A stretch of 18,521 nucleotides of DNA, from assembly GCA_964429195.1 (NCBI GenBank), contig CAYSBC010000039.1:1-18521 (forward strand), read 5' to 3'. Source of the stretch: JBBAFM01 sp041655415 (lineage in GTDB: Bacteria; Bacillota; Clostridia; Peptostreptococcales; JAAYPU01). Below the pieces are notes generated by a model. It was given only the letters and a program-made list of their open reading frames with translations. It was not told the DNA's origin and ran no database searches. This document shows positions 5,838-13,854 of the stretch, in pieces (positions within the stretch are counted from its first letter, which is position 1; the number at the start of each line of letters is the position of its first letter). The translations under genes and the position numbers were made by a program.

Positions 5838-6116
5838 TTAGATAATTTCTAATTTCTCAAGCTCTCGTTTTAAATATATATTATTAATCTTCTCATTTCT
5901 TTCAAGTTTCTCTTGGATATCTTTGTTAATACCATATACCATTTTAAGATGCTTAATTTTCTTCATTTTGGGCTTCTCGATTTTTCTTAGATCACCATCA
6001 ACAATCAACACAAATTGATCGTTGATAATATCGATGACAAAGAATAATCTATTTTTATCTCTTCCAGCCTTTGATTTTACAATTTGTCCTACAGATATTT
6101 CTCCGGTAGTTTCCAT
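5838..6116 (-). CDS. KOW-domain RNA-binding protein (L14e-like)
   Basis: About 92 residues from the ATG at 6116, which is well placed after AGGTGAGG; a GTG at 6122 sits within that box and is less likely. The N-terminal half has a KOW-type pattern (residues about 8-43: VGQIVKSKAGRDKNRLF, then VDGDLRKIEKPK), resembling eukaryotic and archaeal L14e. The rest is Lys-rich and ends in a helix (NNIYLKRELEKLEI). Related genes are common between map and infA in Clostridia and related Firmicutes and are usually annotated only as KOW-domain RNA-binding proteins. Its neighbours suggest a ribosome- or RNA-associated role. It sits 14 nt after map and 23 nt before infA. The precise function is unknown. Confidence 0.85.
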   Translation of the reverse strand: METTGEISVGQIVKSKAGRDKNRLFFVIDIINDQFVLIVDGDLRKIEKPKMKKIKHLKMVYGINKDIQEKLERNEKINNIYLKRELEKLEII

Positions 6117-6130
6117 ATTCACCTCACCTA

Positions 6131-6880
6131 TTAAATCCTCGTCAGTATAATTGGTTCATCTTCGGTTAAGACTACGGTATGCTCATAGTGGGCTGACAAA
6201 CTGCCATCTGCTGTAACTACAGTCCAATTATCAAGTAGAACTTCTACATCTTCTGTTCCTAGGTTAACCATGGGTTCGATTGCAAAAACCATTCCCGCAG
6301 CTAACCTTATACCTCTTCCAGGATCTCCATAATTAGGGATTTGCGGTTCCTCATGCATATTTTTGCCTATTCCATGACCCACAAAATCCTTGACCACAAA
6401 GCATTTATTATCTTCAATATACTTTTGGATTGCATGTGAAATATCAGATAATCTATAACCTACTTTGCAATATTTTAATCCTTCATAGAAACTATCTTTT
6501 GTTATTTCTATTAGTCTTTCTGCTTCTTTCGATACATTCCCTACAGGAAATGTTCTTGCAGCATCTCCATAGTAGCCTTTGTATATCGTACCAATATCGA
6601 CACTGACGATATCCTTATCGCATATCACCTTCTTGTCGGATGGAATGCCATGAACAACCTCTTCGTTGATGGATACGCATGCACTACCCGGAAACCCGTT
6701 ATAACCTTTAAATGCAGGAATCATATTTCTCTTACGGATTTCTTCCTCCACTATCTTATCAATATCAAGAGTTGTCATCCCAGGTGCAATCATGTTTCCT
6801 ACAATTTCAAGAACTTCTGCAACAGCCTTTCCGGCCTTTTCCATCAACAGAATTTCCCTATTTGATTTTATGGTAATCAT
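6131..6880 (-). CDS. map: Methionine aminopeptidase, type I
   Basis: 249 residues. Removes the N-terminal methionine from new proteins in the cytoplasm using a two-metal centre. All metal ligands of type I enzymes are present: D95 (SVDIGT), D106 (YYGDAART), H169 (FVGHGIG), E202 (FAIEPM) and E233 (HYEHTVV). H77 (VVHGIP) is the substrate-contact histidine. There is no type II insert and no N-terminal zinc extension. The ATG at 6880 overlaps the adk stop as ATGA, so the two genes are translationally coupled; a GGAGAG box lies in the end of adk. secY-adk-map is the classic Gram-positive order. Confidence 0.98.
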   Translation of the reverse strand: MITIKSNREILLMEKAGKAVAEVLEIVGNMIAPGMTTLDIDKIVEEEIRKRNMIPAFKGYNGFPGSACVSINEEVVHGIPSDKKVICDKDIVSVDIGTIYKGYYGDAARTFPVGNVSKEAERLIEITKDSFYEGLKYCKVGYRLSDISHAIQKYIEDNKCFVVKDFVGHGIGKNMHEEPQIPNYGDPGRGIRLAAGMVFAIEPMVNLGTEDVEVLLDNWTVVTADGSLSAHYEHTVVLTEDEPIILTRI

Positions 6881-7527
6881 TTTTGCTCTCCTATAGCATC
6901 AATAATACTTTGAAAAACAATATCCATGTCTTTCTCACCGTCTATAGTTACAATATTTCCTTGATTTGTATAATAATCAATTAGAGGTTTTGTTTCCGTT
7001 AAATATACATTGATTCTATTGGTAACAGTTGCTTCTTTGTCATCATCTCTTTGGTATATTTCATGACCACACAAATCACAAATGCCTTCATTTTTTGTTG
7101 GTTTATACTTTATGTGATAAGTTGCCCCACAAGCTTTGCAAACTCTTCTGCCAATTGCTCTCTCAATTAAAACGTCTTTTTCTACTTCAATATTGATTAC
7201 TTTATCGATAGAAACATGCATCTTACTTAAAACCAGGTCGAGCTCTTCAGCTTGTTTTTCAGTTCTTGGAAATCCATCTAACAAAAATCCATTTTGACAA
7301 TCTTGTTCCTTAAGTCTGTCTTCTACAATAGCCACCACTAGTTCATCAGGGACCAAAGCCCCTTTATCCATATACTCTTTTGCTTGTTTTCCAAGCTCAG
7401 TGTTTTCTTTTACATTTTTTCTAAATATATCCCCGGTTGAAATATGAACAATACCATATTTCTCTACTAGCAAAGCCGCTTGAGTTCCTTTACCAGCGCC
7501 CGGAGGTCCTAATAAAATTATTCTCAT
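6877..7527 (-). CDS. adk: Adenylate kinase with zinc-binding lid
   Basis: 216 residues. Catalyses ATP + AMP = 2 ADP. The P-loop GPPGAGKGT is at 7-15, the AMP-binding part contains STGDIFR (30-36), and GFPRT lies at 85-89. The long lid carries C130, C133, C150 and C153 (C-x2-C-x16-C-x2-C), the structural zinc site typical of Gram-positive adenylate kinases. The ATG at 7527 has GGAGATG upstream. It follows secY by 21 nt and overlaps map by 4 nt. Confidence 0.98.
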   Translation of the reverse strand: MRIILLGPPGAGKGTQAALLVEKYGIVHISTGDIFRKNVKENTELGKQAKEYMDKGALVPDELVVAIVEDRLKEQDCQNGFLLDGFPRTEKQAEELDLVLSKMHVSIDKVINIEVEKDVLIERAIGRRVCKACGATYHIKYKPTKNEGICDLCGHEIYQRDDDKEATVTNRINVYLTETKPLIDYYTNQGNIVTIDGEKDMDIVFQSIIDAIGEQK

Positions 7528-7548
7528 TTAATCATCTCCTTATCAGGG

Positions 7549-8832
7549 CTACTTCAAGAAACCTTGATAATTTCTCATCATCATCTGAGACTCCACTTGC
7601 TTCATTGTTTCAAGTGCAACACCGACAGCTATAAGCAATGACGTTCCTCCAAAATTAAATCCTAAATTTGAAAATTGCAATACGATAGTAGGTAAAACTG
7701 CAATAAATGCTAAAAAGAATGCCCCTACTAAAGTAATCCTTGTCATAATCTTATTTAAATACTCTGATGTCGGTCTACCCGGTCTTATGCCCGGAATAAA
7801 GCCTCCGTTAGCCTTCATATTATTGGCTACTTCCACAGGGTTGAATGTAACAGCTGTATAAAAGTATGTGAAAAAAATGATGAGTAAAATATTCAATATC
7901 GAGTATATCCATATTCCGGCACTTCCATACGGCGATAAATATTCTGTAACAAAAGTAGCAAATTTGCCGTTTGGAACAAAATAAGTTATCGTTAACGGAA
8001 ATTGCAGTAATGATAGGGCGAAGATAACTGGGATTACCCCTGTTTGATTAACCTTCAAAGGAATATGAGTGCTTTGTCCACCATACATCTTTCTTCCAAC
8101 GACTCTTTTTGCATATTGAACAGGTATCTTACGCGTTCCTTCTTGTATAGCAATGATGCCCACTATAATAGCTAAAGCTATGATTAAGAATATAACAACA
8201 GATACAATTGAAATCTCGCCTGTTCTTAATCGTTGAAATGTCTGCACAACCGTAATAGGTAATCTTGATATGATACCAGCAAATATTATTAATGATATAC
8301 CATTTCCGATTCCATTCTCTGTTATCTGTTCACCTAACCACATCAGGAATGCTGTTCCGGCTGTTAAGGTTAGTACAACAACGGTTACAGAAAAGAGATC
8401 TGTATTTATTAATGCGCTTCTAAATAACCCTACGCTTATTCCAATTGCTTGAACTAAGGCAAGAACTACTGTCAAATATCTCGTGAGTTGAGCAATCTTC
8501 TTACGTCCTTCCTCTCCTTGTTTGGCTAATTCTTCCAAAGCAGGAATAGCTATTGTTAAGAGATTTAAAATAATAGATGACGTAATATAAGGTGATATAC
8601 TCAATGCGAAAATTGTAAATTGACTAAAGGCTCCCCCGGAAAACAAGTCAAATAGACCAAATAATCCTCCTTGACCTGATTGGAATAGTTCCTGGAGTAT
8701 ACTTCTGTCAATGCCAGGTACTGGAATATTCGAACCTAGTCTGAATATCGCTAACATTAAAAGAGTATAAAGCAACTTTTTTTTCATCTCAGGAATTTTC
8801 CATGCATTAATAAATGTTTTTATCAAACCCAT
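7549..8832 (-). CDS. secY: Preprotein translocase subunit SecY
   Basis: 427 residues with about ten hydrophobic membrane segments. It forms the protein-conducting channel of the Sec system with SecE and SecG. Family markers are the N-terminal NAWKIPEMKKKLLYT before the first membrane segment, FSGGAFSQFTIFALSI around the plug and second segment, the cytoplasmic loop GTRKIPVQYAKRVVGRK, and the late loop GFIPGIRPGRPTSEYL that engages SecA or the ribosome. The ATG at 8832 lies only 2 nt past the rplO stop, with its GAGGTGAT box inside rplO, so translation is probably coupled. It links ribosome and secretion supply in the spc part of the cluster. Confidence 0.99.
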   Translation of the reverse strand: MGLIKTFINAWKIPEMKKKLLYTLLMLAIFRLGSNIPVPGIDRSILQELFQSGQGGLFGLFDLFSGGAFSQFTIFALSISPYITSSIILNLLTIAIPALEELAKQGEEGRKKIAQLTRYLTVVLALVQAIGISVGLFRSALINTDLFSVTVVVLTLTAGTAFLMWLGEQITENGIGNGISLIIFAGIISRLPITVVQTFQRLRTGEISIVSVVIFLIIALAIIVGIIAIQEGTRKIPVQYAKRVVGRKMYGGQSTHIPLKVNQTGVIPVIFALSLLQFPLTITYFVPNGKFATFVTEYLSPYGSAGIWIYSILNILLIIFFTYFYTAVTFNPVEVANNMKANGGFIPGIRPGRPTSEYLNKIMTRITLVGAFFLAFIAVLPTIVLQFSNLGFNFGGTSLLIAVGVALETMKQVESQMMMRNYQGFLK

Positions 8833-8834
8833 CC

Positions 8835-9275
8835 TTAGATCACCTCTGCCTTTCCTCCTGCAGATTCTATTTTTTCAACTGCTGATTTGCTGAACTTGTT
8901 TGCTTGGATGGTTAGTTTCTTGTTCAATTCTCCATCGCCAAGTACTTTTACCCCGTCAACAACTTTCTTAATCAGTCCAGCTTCTATGAGTAATTCAGGA
9001 GTTATAACAGTATTTTCTTCAAATAAGTTTAAATCTTCTATATTGACTAATGTCCATTGTTTTTTAAATATATTGGTAAATCCTCTTTTAGGGATTCTTC
9101 TATATAACGGCATTTGACCGCCTTCAAAGCCTGGTCTAGTTCCGCCGCCACTTCTTGAGTTTTGACCATTGCTACCTCTTCCGGAAGTTTTTCCTAAACC
9201 GGAGCTTGGTCCTCTGCCCTTTCTTTTCGGCTTCGTTATTGAACCTTCGGCAGGTCTAAGTTCATGTAACTTCAT
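8835..9275 (-). CDS. rplO: 50S ribosomal protein L15
   Basis: 146 residues. The glycine- and arginine-rich N-terminus (KRKGRGPSSGLGKTSGRG, NSRSGGGTRPGFEGGQ) threads into 23S rRNA, and the globular C-terminal half has the L18e/L15 fold. It organises the 50S core at a late assembly stage. The ATG at 9275 has GGAGGTG upstream. It lies 17 nt after rpmD and 2 nt before secY. Length and motifs are ordinary for Firmicutes. Confidence 0.98.
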   Translation of the reverse strand: MKLHELRPAEGSITKPKRKGRGPSSGLGKTSGRGSNGQNSRSGGGTRPGFEGGQMPLYRRIPKRGFTNIFKKQWTLVNIEDLNLFEENTVITPELLIEAGLIKKVVDGVKVLGDGELNKKLTIQANKFSKSAVEKIESAGGKAEVI

Positions 9276-9292
9276 ATTAACACCTCCTGTTT

Positions 9293-9475
9293 TTAGATTT
9301 CTTCTACCTCTACAAGATGTTTAACTTTGTCAATCATTCCTCTTGTTTGATCATTGTCAGGCATTTCTACTGTTTGTCTAATCTTCTTCAAACCTAGAGC
9401 TTCAACGTTCTTTTTGTGTAGAGGTTTGCTGCCGATCGTACTTTTTACTAAAGTGATTTTAAGTTTATTTGCCAC
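9293..9475 (-). CDS. rpmD: 50S ribosomal protein L30
   Basis: 60 residues, the normal size of bacterial L30. Motifs are KITLVKSTIGSKPLHKKN and LGLKKIRQTVEMPDN. It binds 23S rRNA on the solvent side of the 50S subunit. The start is a GTG at 9475, 6 nt from a GGAGGA box, with no in-frame ATG nearby that would keep the conserved N-terminus. The box lies in the 13-nt gap and reaches the end of rpsE. Confidence 0.97.
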   Translation of the reverse strand: MANKLKITLVKSTIGSKPLHKKNVEALGLKKIRQTVEMPDNDQTRGMIDKVKHLVEVEEI

Positions 9476-9488
9476 GGCTAATCCTCCT

Positions 9489-9998
9489 CTAACCTAATAT
9501 TTCTTCTTGCGTTTTTCCACGTAATTTTGCTACAAGTTCTACAGTTTTTAAACCATCAAGCCCCTTTATCGTGGCATTAGACATATTTCTAGCATTATTA
9601 GAACCTATAGATTTCGCTCTTACATCTTTAATGCCTGCAAGTTCAAGCACTGTACGTACCGAACCACCGGCTAGTACTCCTGTTCCTTCCGGAGCTGGCA
9701 TAAGCAGTACTCTCCCTGCACCATATATTCCTATTGTTTTATGAGGTATTGTCGTTCCAACTCTTGGGACATAGATAAGATTTTTCTTAGCATCTTCAAT
9801 ACCCTTTTTAATAGCTTCAGGGATTTCTTGAGCTTTACCAAGTCCAACACCTACGTATCCATCTTCGTTCCCAACGACCATAGTTACGCTAAACCTGAAG
9901 TTTCTACCACCTTTAACTACTTTTGTTACACGTCTGATATTGACAATAGACTCTTTCATTTCACCTAATTTAGATGCGTCAATTGAGCTTCGTTGCAT
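9489..9998 (-). CDS. rpsE: 30S ribosomal protein S5
   Basis: 169 residues. S5 shapes the mRNA entry side of the 30S subunit with S3 and S4 and affects decoding accuracy. The N-terminal double-stranded-RNA-binding domain contains RRVTKVVKGGRNFRF and GYVGVGLGKAQEIPEAI; the C-terminal domain contains APEGTGVLAGGSVR and SNNARNMSNATIKGL. The ATG at 9998 has a GGAGGA box 6 nt upstream. It lies 17 nt after rplR, the standard spc order. Confidence 0.98.
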   Translation of the reverse strand: MQRSSIDASKLGEMKESIVNIRRVTKVVKGGRNFRFSVTMVVGNEDGYVGVGLGKAQEIPEAIKKGIEDAKKNLIYVPRVGTTIPHKTIGIYGAGRVLLMPAPEGTGVLAGGSVRTVLELAGIKDVRAKSIGSNNARNMSNATIKGLDGLKTVELVAKLRGKTQEEILG

Positions 9999-10015
9999 TT
10001 GTCATCCTCCTTTCT

Positions 10016-10384
10016 TTAGAATTTAAGTCCAGCCTCTCTGGCACCTTCGGCTAATTCTTTAACTCTACCGTGATATAAATATCCACCTCTATCGAATACG
10101 ACTTCTTCAATCTTATTTTCTAAGGCTTTATTTGCTATGTTTTGACCTACCATCCTAGCAGCTTGCTTATTTCCACCGTATGCCATCTTTTCTTGCATTT
10201 CTTTAGCGATAGTTGAAGCCGATACTAATGTTTTTCCATTAACATCATCAATGATTTGTACATAGATATTTTTATTACTTCTATAAACACATAGTCGTGG
10301 TTTTTCAGGAGTTCCGGAAATCTTCTTTCTTACTCTACTGTGTCTAGCAAGACGATTTGAGTTTCTGCATTCTCTCTTTATCAT
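10016..10384 (-). CDS. rplR: 50S ribosomal protein L18
   Basis: 122 residues, typical length. L18 binds 5S rRNA and with L5 carries it into the central protuberance. Motifs are RHSRVRKKISGTPEKPRL, VYRSNKNIYVQIIDD and the C-terminal FDRGGYLYHGRVKELAEGA. The ATG at 10384 has an AGGAGTG box. It lies 16 nt after rplF. Confidence 0.98.
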   Translation of the reverse strand: MIKRECRNSNRLARHSRVRKKISGTPEKPRLCVYRSNKNIYVQIIDDVNGKTLVSASTIAKEMQEKMAYGGNKQAARMVGQNIANKALENKIEEVVFDRGGYLYHGRVKELAEGAREAGLKF

Positions 10385-10400
10385 TCAACACACTCCTTTC

Positions 10401-10937
10401 TTATTTAGCAGTTTTTCCTTCTTTTCTTCTTATATATTCATCATGATATTTGATTCCTTTGCCTTTATATGGCTCCGGAGCTCTCTTGCTTCTTATATTC
10501 GCAGCATAGTTTCCTACTATCGACTTATTAATACCCTTAACAAATATATCATTTTTTTCTACTGTTGTTTCTATCCCATCCGGGTCAACCATTTCTATTG
10601 GATGTGAATAACCAAGGTTTAATACAAGTGTCTTATCCTTTTTTTCAACTTTATATCCTACACCAACAACTTGAAGCTTTTTTTGGAAACCCTCTGTGAC
10701 ACCGGTAACCATATTATTAATTAAAGTTCTGCTTAAGCCATGTAATGATCTATGCACTTTGTTATCTGTAGGTCTTGTTACTAATATTTGTCCGTCAACC
10801 TCTTCAACTTTGATGTCTTTATGAATCTGTTCTTGAAGCTCGCCTTTCGGACCTTTAACTATTATAAGATTGTTCTTCCCATGTCCCATCGTGACACCTG
10901 CTGGAAGAACTATAGGTAGTCTGCCAATCCTTGACAT
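10401..10937 (-). CDS. rplF: 50S ribosomal protein L6
   Basis: 178 residues from the ATG at 10937 (MSRIGRLPIVLPAGV). An in-frame TTG one codon upstream is not needed because the GGAGG box is 8 nt from the ATG. L6 has two repeated alpha/beta domains and sits near the sarcin-ricin loop and the factor-binding site of the 50S subunit. The C-terminal signature EPYKGKGIKYHDEYIRRKEGK-like region is complete. It lies 31 nt after rpsH and 16 nt before rplR. Confidence 0.98.
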   Translation of the reverse strand: MSRIGRLPIVLPAGVTMGHGKNNLIIVKGPKGELQEQIHKDIKVEEVDGQILVTRPTDNKVHRSLHGLSRTLINNMVTGVTEGFQKKLQVVGVGYKVEKKDKTLVLNLGYSHPIEMVDPDGIETTVEKNDIFVKGINKSIVGNYAANIRSKRAPEPYKGKGIKYHDEYIRRKEGKTAK

Positions 10938-10968
10938 CAACTACACCTCCTCTACCATTTATCTAAGA

Positions 10969-11367
10969 TTACCATACGTAGCAAATGACTTCCCCACCAA
11001 CTCCGATTTTACGCGCTTCTTTGTCGCTGATAATTCCTTTTGAAGTGGATATGATTGCTATCCCTAGTCCACCTAATACTCTTGGAACTTCCTGTCCTTT
11101 TGCGTAAACTCTTAATCCAGGTTTTGAAATCCTTTTAAGTCCGCTGATTACTCTTCCTCCATTTGGAGTGTATTTCATTTGAACCTTCATAATTCCTTGT
11201 TTACCATCATCAATTATTTTATAGCCCTTAATATACCCTTCTTGATAAAGTATATCGGCAATAGATTTTTTCATGTTCGATGCCGGAACATCTACTGTTT
11301 CATGACACACTGTATTTGCATTTCTTATTCTTGTAAGCATATCTGCAATAGGATCTGTCATTGTCAT
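10969..11367 (-). CDS. rpsH: 30S ribosomal protein S8
   Basis: 132 residues. Primary binder of 16S rRNA helix 21, needed for assembly of the 30S platform; in E. coli it is also the repressor of the spc operon. Motifs are MTDPIADMLTRIRNA at the start, VLGGLGIAIISTSKGI and the C-terminal EARKIGVGGEVICYVW. Two in-frame ATGs exist; the first (11367) is 6 nt from AGGAGGT and the second (11361) 12 nt, so the first is preferred. It follows rpsN by 27 nt. Confidence 0.98.
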   Translation of the reverse strand: MTMTDPIADMLTRIRNANTVCHETVDVPASNMKKSIADILYQEGYIKGYKIIDDGKQGIMKVQMKYTPNGGRVISGLKRISKPGLRVYAKGQEVPRVLGGLGIAIISTSKGIISDKEARKIGVGGEVICYVW

Positions 11368-11394
11368 GGTATTACCTCCTTCCCTGTACTTATA

Positions 11395-11580
11395 TTACCA
11401 ACTGGCTTTTCTTACTCCAGGTATTTCGCCTTTATAAGCCAATTCTCTAAAGCATATACGGCATATACCAAATTTTCTCAAGTACGCGTGTGGTCTTCCA
11501 CATATTCTACAACGTGTATATTCTCTTGTGGAAAACTTTGGTTTTCTCTGTTGCTTTATTATTAGAGATGTTTTTGCCAC
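11395..11580 (-). CDS. rpsN: 30S ribosomal protein S14, zinc type
   Basis: 61 residues, the short zinc-containing S14 of Gram-positive bacteria. C24, C27, C40 and C43 form two C-x2-C pairs (CRICGRP and CRICFREL). It helps assemble the 30S head. The start is a GTG at 11580, 6 nt from GGAGGG, a box that overlaps the rplE stop region. The C-terminus IPGVRKASW is canonical. A zinc-free paralogue, if the genome has one, would be elsewhere. Confidence 0.98.
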   Translation of the reverse strand: MAKTSLIIKQQRKPKFSTREYTRCRICGRPHAYLRKFGICRICFRELAYKGEIPGVRKASW

Positions 11581-11591
11581 AGTCTTCCCTC

Positions 11592-12134
11592 CTATCTTGT
11601 AAACGGCATGCCCATTTGAGCTAATAGCTCTTGAGCTTCCTCATCAGTTTTAGCAGTAGTAACGAATATAATATCCATACCTCTAACCTTATCCACTTTA
11701 TCAAAGTTTATTTCCGGGAAAATAAGCTGTTCTTTAATACCCATAGAATAATTACCTCTACCGTCAAAAGAGTTTCTATTAACGCCTCTGAAGTCCCTTA
11801 CTCTAGGTAAGGCTATATTGAACAATTTATCAACGAATTCGTACATTTTGTCGCCGCGTAGTGTTACTTTTGCTCCTACTGACATGCCTTCTCTTAATTT
11901 AAAGTTTGCGACTGATTTTTTGGCTTTGGTTATTACAGGCTTTTGGCCGGCTATAATTGCTAATTCTTCTACTGCTGCTTCTAATGCTTTTGTATTATCT
12001 TTTGTTTCACCTAGTCCCATATTTATAACAACTTTATCAAGTGTAGGCACTTCCATGACATTGTCATATTTGAATTTTTCCATCATAGCGCCAAACACTT
12101 CATTTTTATAAAATTCTTTCAATCTTGCAGCCAC
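11592..12134 (-). CDS. rplE: 50S ribosomal protein L5
   Basis: 180 residues. 5S rRNA-binding protein of the central protuberance that touches the P-site tRNA and S13. Motifs are RLKEFYKNEV near the start, DKVVINMGLGE, AGQKPVITKAKKSVANF, and DFRGVNRNSFDGRGNYSMG, followed by the C-terminal GMDIIFVTTAKTDEEA. The start is a GTG at 12134, 6-7 nt from AGGAGGT; no ATG near it would preserve the N-terminus. It lies 28 nt after rplX and 11 nt before rpsN. Confidence 0.98.
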   Translation of the reverse strand: MAARLKEFYKNEVFGAMMEKFKYDNVMEVPTLDKVVINMGLGETKDNTKALEAAVEELAIIAGQKPVITKAKKSVANFKLREGMSVGAKVTLRGDKMYEFVDKLFNIALPRVRDFRGVNRNSFDGRGNYSMGIKEQLIFPEINFDKVDKVRGMDIIFVTTAKTDEEAQELLAQMGMPFTR

Positions 12135-12162
12135 TTCACAACCTCCTTTCAGGCTATTCTCA

Positions 12163-12474
12163 TTAATCTAACACTTCACCTGATCTTTTAGATATCCTTA
12201 CTTTTTTCCCATCTTCTAAAAATTTATATCCAATACGCGTAGGGGCCTTAGCTTTGCTCTCCCAATACATCACATTTGAAACATGAATAGGACCGGCTTG
12301 ATGCACGATTCCCCCTTGCTGTAATTTTGCGGACGGTTTTTTATGCTTTGTTTGCATGTTGACGCCTTCAACGATAACCCTATTTTCCTTGGGCATTGCT
12401 TTAATAACTTTACCCTTTTTGCCTTTATCTTTTCCGGCTATCACAACAACTGTATCATCTTTTTTTATGTTCAT
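12163..12474 (-). CDS. rplX: 50S ribosomal protein L24
   Basis: 103 residues. Assembly initiator that binds the 5' domain of 23S rRNA beside the exit tunnel. A KOW motif lies at the N-terminus (DDTVVVIAGKDKGKKGKV), followed by NRVIVEGVNMQTKHKKPS and IHVSNVMYWESK. The ATG at 12474 follows GAGGAGGTGT. It lies 15 nt after rplN. Confidence 0.98.
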   Translation of the reverse strand: MNIKKDDTVVVIAGKDKGKKGKVIKAMPKENRVIVEGVNMQTKHKKPSAKLQQGGIVHQAGPIHVSNVMYWESKAKAPTRIGYKFLEDGKKVRISKRSGEVLD

Positions 12475-12489
12475 AATTACACCTCCTCA

Positions 12490-12858
12490 CTACAATACTT
12501 CTGGTGCAAGTGAAATTATTTTCATAAAGCTCTTGTCTCTTAATTCTCTCGCAACAGGACCAAAAATACGGGTTCCTACAGGGTTCTTGTCATCTTTAAT
12601 AACAACAGCAGCATTTTGGTCAAATTTTACATAACTACCATCAACTCGTCTTACCCCGCTTTTCGTTCTAACAATAACCGCTTTAATAACATCACCTTTT
12701 TTAACAACCCCACCTGGTGTTGCATCTTTAACAGCGCATACAATTACATCGCCTATATTAGCATACTTACGCCTAGTACCTCCTAGCACGCGAATACATA
12801 ATAATTCTTTTGCTCCTGAATTGTCAGCTACTTTTAAACGTGATTCTTGTTGTATCAT
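12490..12858 (-). CDS. rplN: 50S ribosomal protein L14
   Basis: 122 residues, the exact usual length. It lies at the subunit interface (bridges to 16S rRNA) and near the site where the silencing factor RsfS binds. Motifs are MIQQESRLKVADNSGAKE, VLGGTRRKYANIGD, VRTKSGVRRVDGSY and GTRIFGPVARELR. The ATG at 12858 has GGAGGCA upstream. It opens the spc part of the cluster. No separate promoter or terminator is seen between rpsQ and rplN, so S10 and spc appear to be one transcription unit. Confidence 0.99.
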   Translation of the reverse strand: MIQQESRLKVADNSGAKELLCIRVLGGTRRKYANIGDVIVCAVKDATPGGVVKKGDVIKAVIVRTKSGVRRVDGSYVKFDQNAAVVIKDDKNPVGTRIFGPVARELRDKSFMKIISLAPEVL

Positions 12859-12879
12859 TTTTAGTGCCTCCTTTCAGAA

Positions 12880-13134
12880 TTATTTAGCTCGTTCTATTAT
12901 TTCTACAACTCTCCATCTTTTATCTTTGCTGATGGGTCTTGTTTCCATAATTTTAACTCTATCACCTATTCTGCACTCATTATTTTCATCATGTGCCTTA
13001 AACTTCTTAGACTGTTTAACTGCCTTGCCATAGAGTGGGTGTCTAACAAAGTTTTCTACGCTAACAACAATACTTTTATCCATTTTATCGCTAACAACAT
13101 TTCCCGTTCTTACTTTTCTTCTACTTCTTTCCAT
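12880..13134 (-). CDS. rpsQ: 30S ribosomal protein S17
   Basis: 84 residues with an OB fold; primary 16S rRNA-binding protein of the 30S body. Motifs are RKVRTGNVVSDKMDKSIVV, ENFVRHPLYGKAVKQSKKF and GDRVKIMETRPISKDKRWR. The ATG at 13134 follows a GGAGGGTG box. It lies 21 nt after rpmC and 21 nt before rplN. Confidence 0.98.
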   Translation of the reverse strand: MERSRRKVRTGNVVSDKMDKSIVVSVENFVRHPLYGKAVKQSKKFKAHDENNECRIGDRVKIMETRPISKDKRWRVVEIIERAK

Positions 13135-13155
13135 GATTCACCCTCCTTCCTTATA

Positions 13156-13371
13156 TTAGGATTTAGCCTCTGTAGCAAGTTTTGAAATTTCTTTTTCCCT
13201 AAGGATGGTCTTAGCACGTGCAATTTCTTTCTTAACCATTCTCATGCGAATAGGGTTTTCCAGCTGACCGGTAGCGTGTTGAAATCTTAAGTTGAATAGT
13301 TCATTCTTTAATTTTAATACTTCGCTATTTAGTTCTTGTTCTGTCATTTCTCTTAATTTATCAGCCTTCAT
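13156..13371 (-). CDS. rpmC: 50S ribosomal protein L29
   Basis: 71 residues, two antiparallel helices. It sits at the exit tunnel rim, where trigger factor and signal recognition particle dock with L23. Motifs are KLREMTEQELNSEVLKLK and NLRFQHATGQLENPIRM. The ATG at 13371 lies inside the end of rplP, giving an 11-nt overlap with its stop at 13361-13363. The ribosome binding site is a weak GGTGG within rplP, so translation probably depends on coupling to rplP. Confidence 0.98.
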   Translation of the reverse strand: MKADKLREMTEQELNSEVLKLKNELFNLRFQHATGQLENPIRMRMVKKEIARAKTILREKEISKLATEAKS

Positions 13372-13804
13372 TTAATTCACCACCCTTGCTTTCCATTTCT
13401 TTGCGAATGATAAATTTACATTTTACTGGCAGTTTATGAGCTGCTAATCTCAATGCTTCTCGAGCTTGTTCCTCGGATACTCCTTGTATTTCATACATAA
13501 CACGGCCAGGCTTTACGACTGCTACCCAATATTCCGGAGATCCTTTACCAGAACCCATACGTACCTCAGCCGGTTTTTTTGTTACTGATTTATGAGGGAA
13601 TATTTTAATAAATACCTTCCCACCTCTTTTAATCGATCTTGTCATAGCAATTCTGGCCGCTTCAATCTGATTTGAAGTTATCCAAGCCGGCTCCATTGCT
13701 ACTAGTCCATAGTCACCATAAGTAACTTCATTACCCTTGGTGGCTACACCCTTCATTCTTCCTCTATGAACCTTACGACGTTTCACTCTTTTAGGCATTA
13801 ACAT
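13361..13804 (-). CDS. rplP: 50S ribosomal protein L16
   Basis: 147 residues from the ATG at 13804 (MLMPKRVKRRKVHRGR), the family N-terminus, with AGGAGG 9 nt upstream. An in-frame GTG at 13810 is only 3 nt from the box and is rejected. L16 completes the A-site tRNA binding region of the 50S subunit. Motifs are GDYGLVAMEPAWITSNQIEA, KIFPHKSVTKKPAEVRMGSG and EYWVAVVKPGRVMYE. It follows rpsC by about 50 nt and overlaps rpmC by 11 nt. Confidence 0.98.
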   Translation of the reverse strand: MLMPKRVKRRKVHRGRMKGVATKGNEVTYGDYGLVAMEPAWITSNQIEAARIAMTRSIKRGGKVFIKIFPHKSVTKKPAEVRMGSGKGSPEYWVAVVKPGRVMYEIQGVSEEQAREALRLAAHKLPVKCKFIIRKEMESKGGELNEG

Positions 13805-13854
13805 CGTCACATTCCTCCTTTCTGATAAAAACAGCTAAACGATCAGCCAAATAC

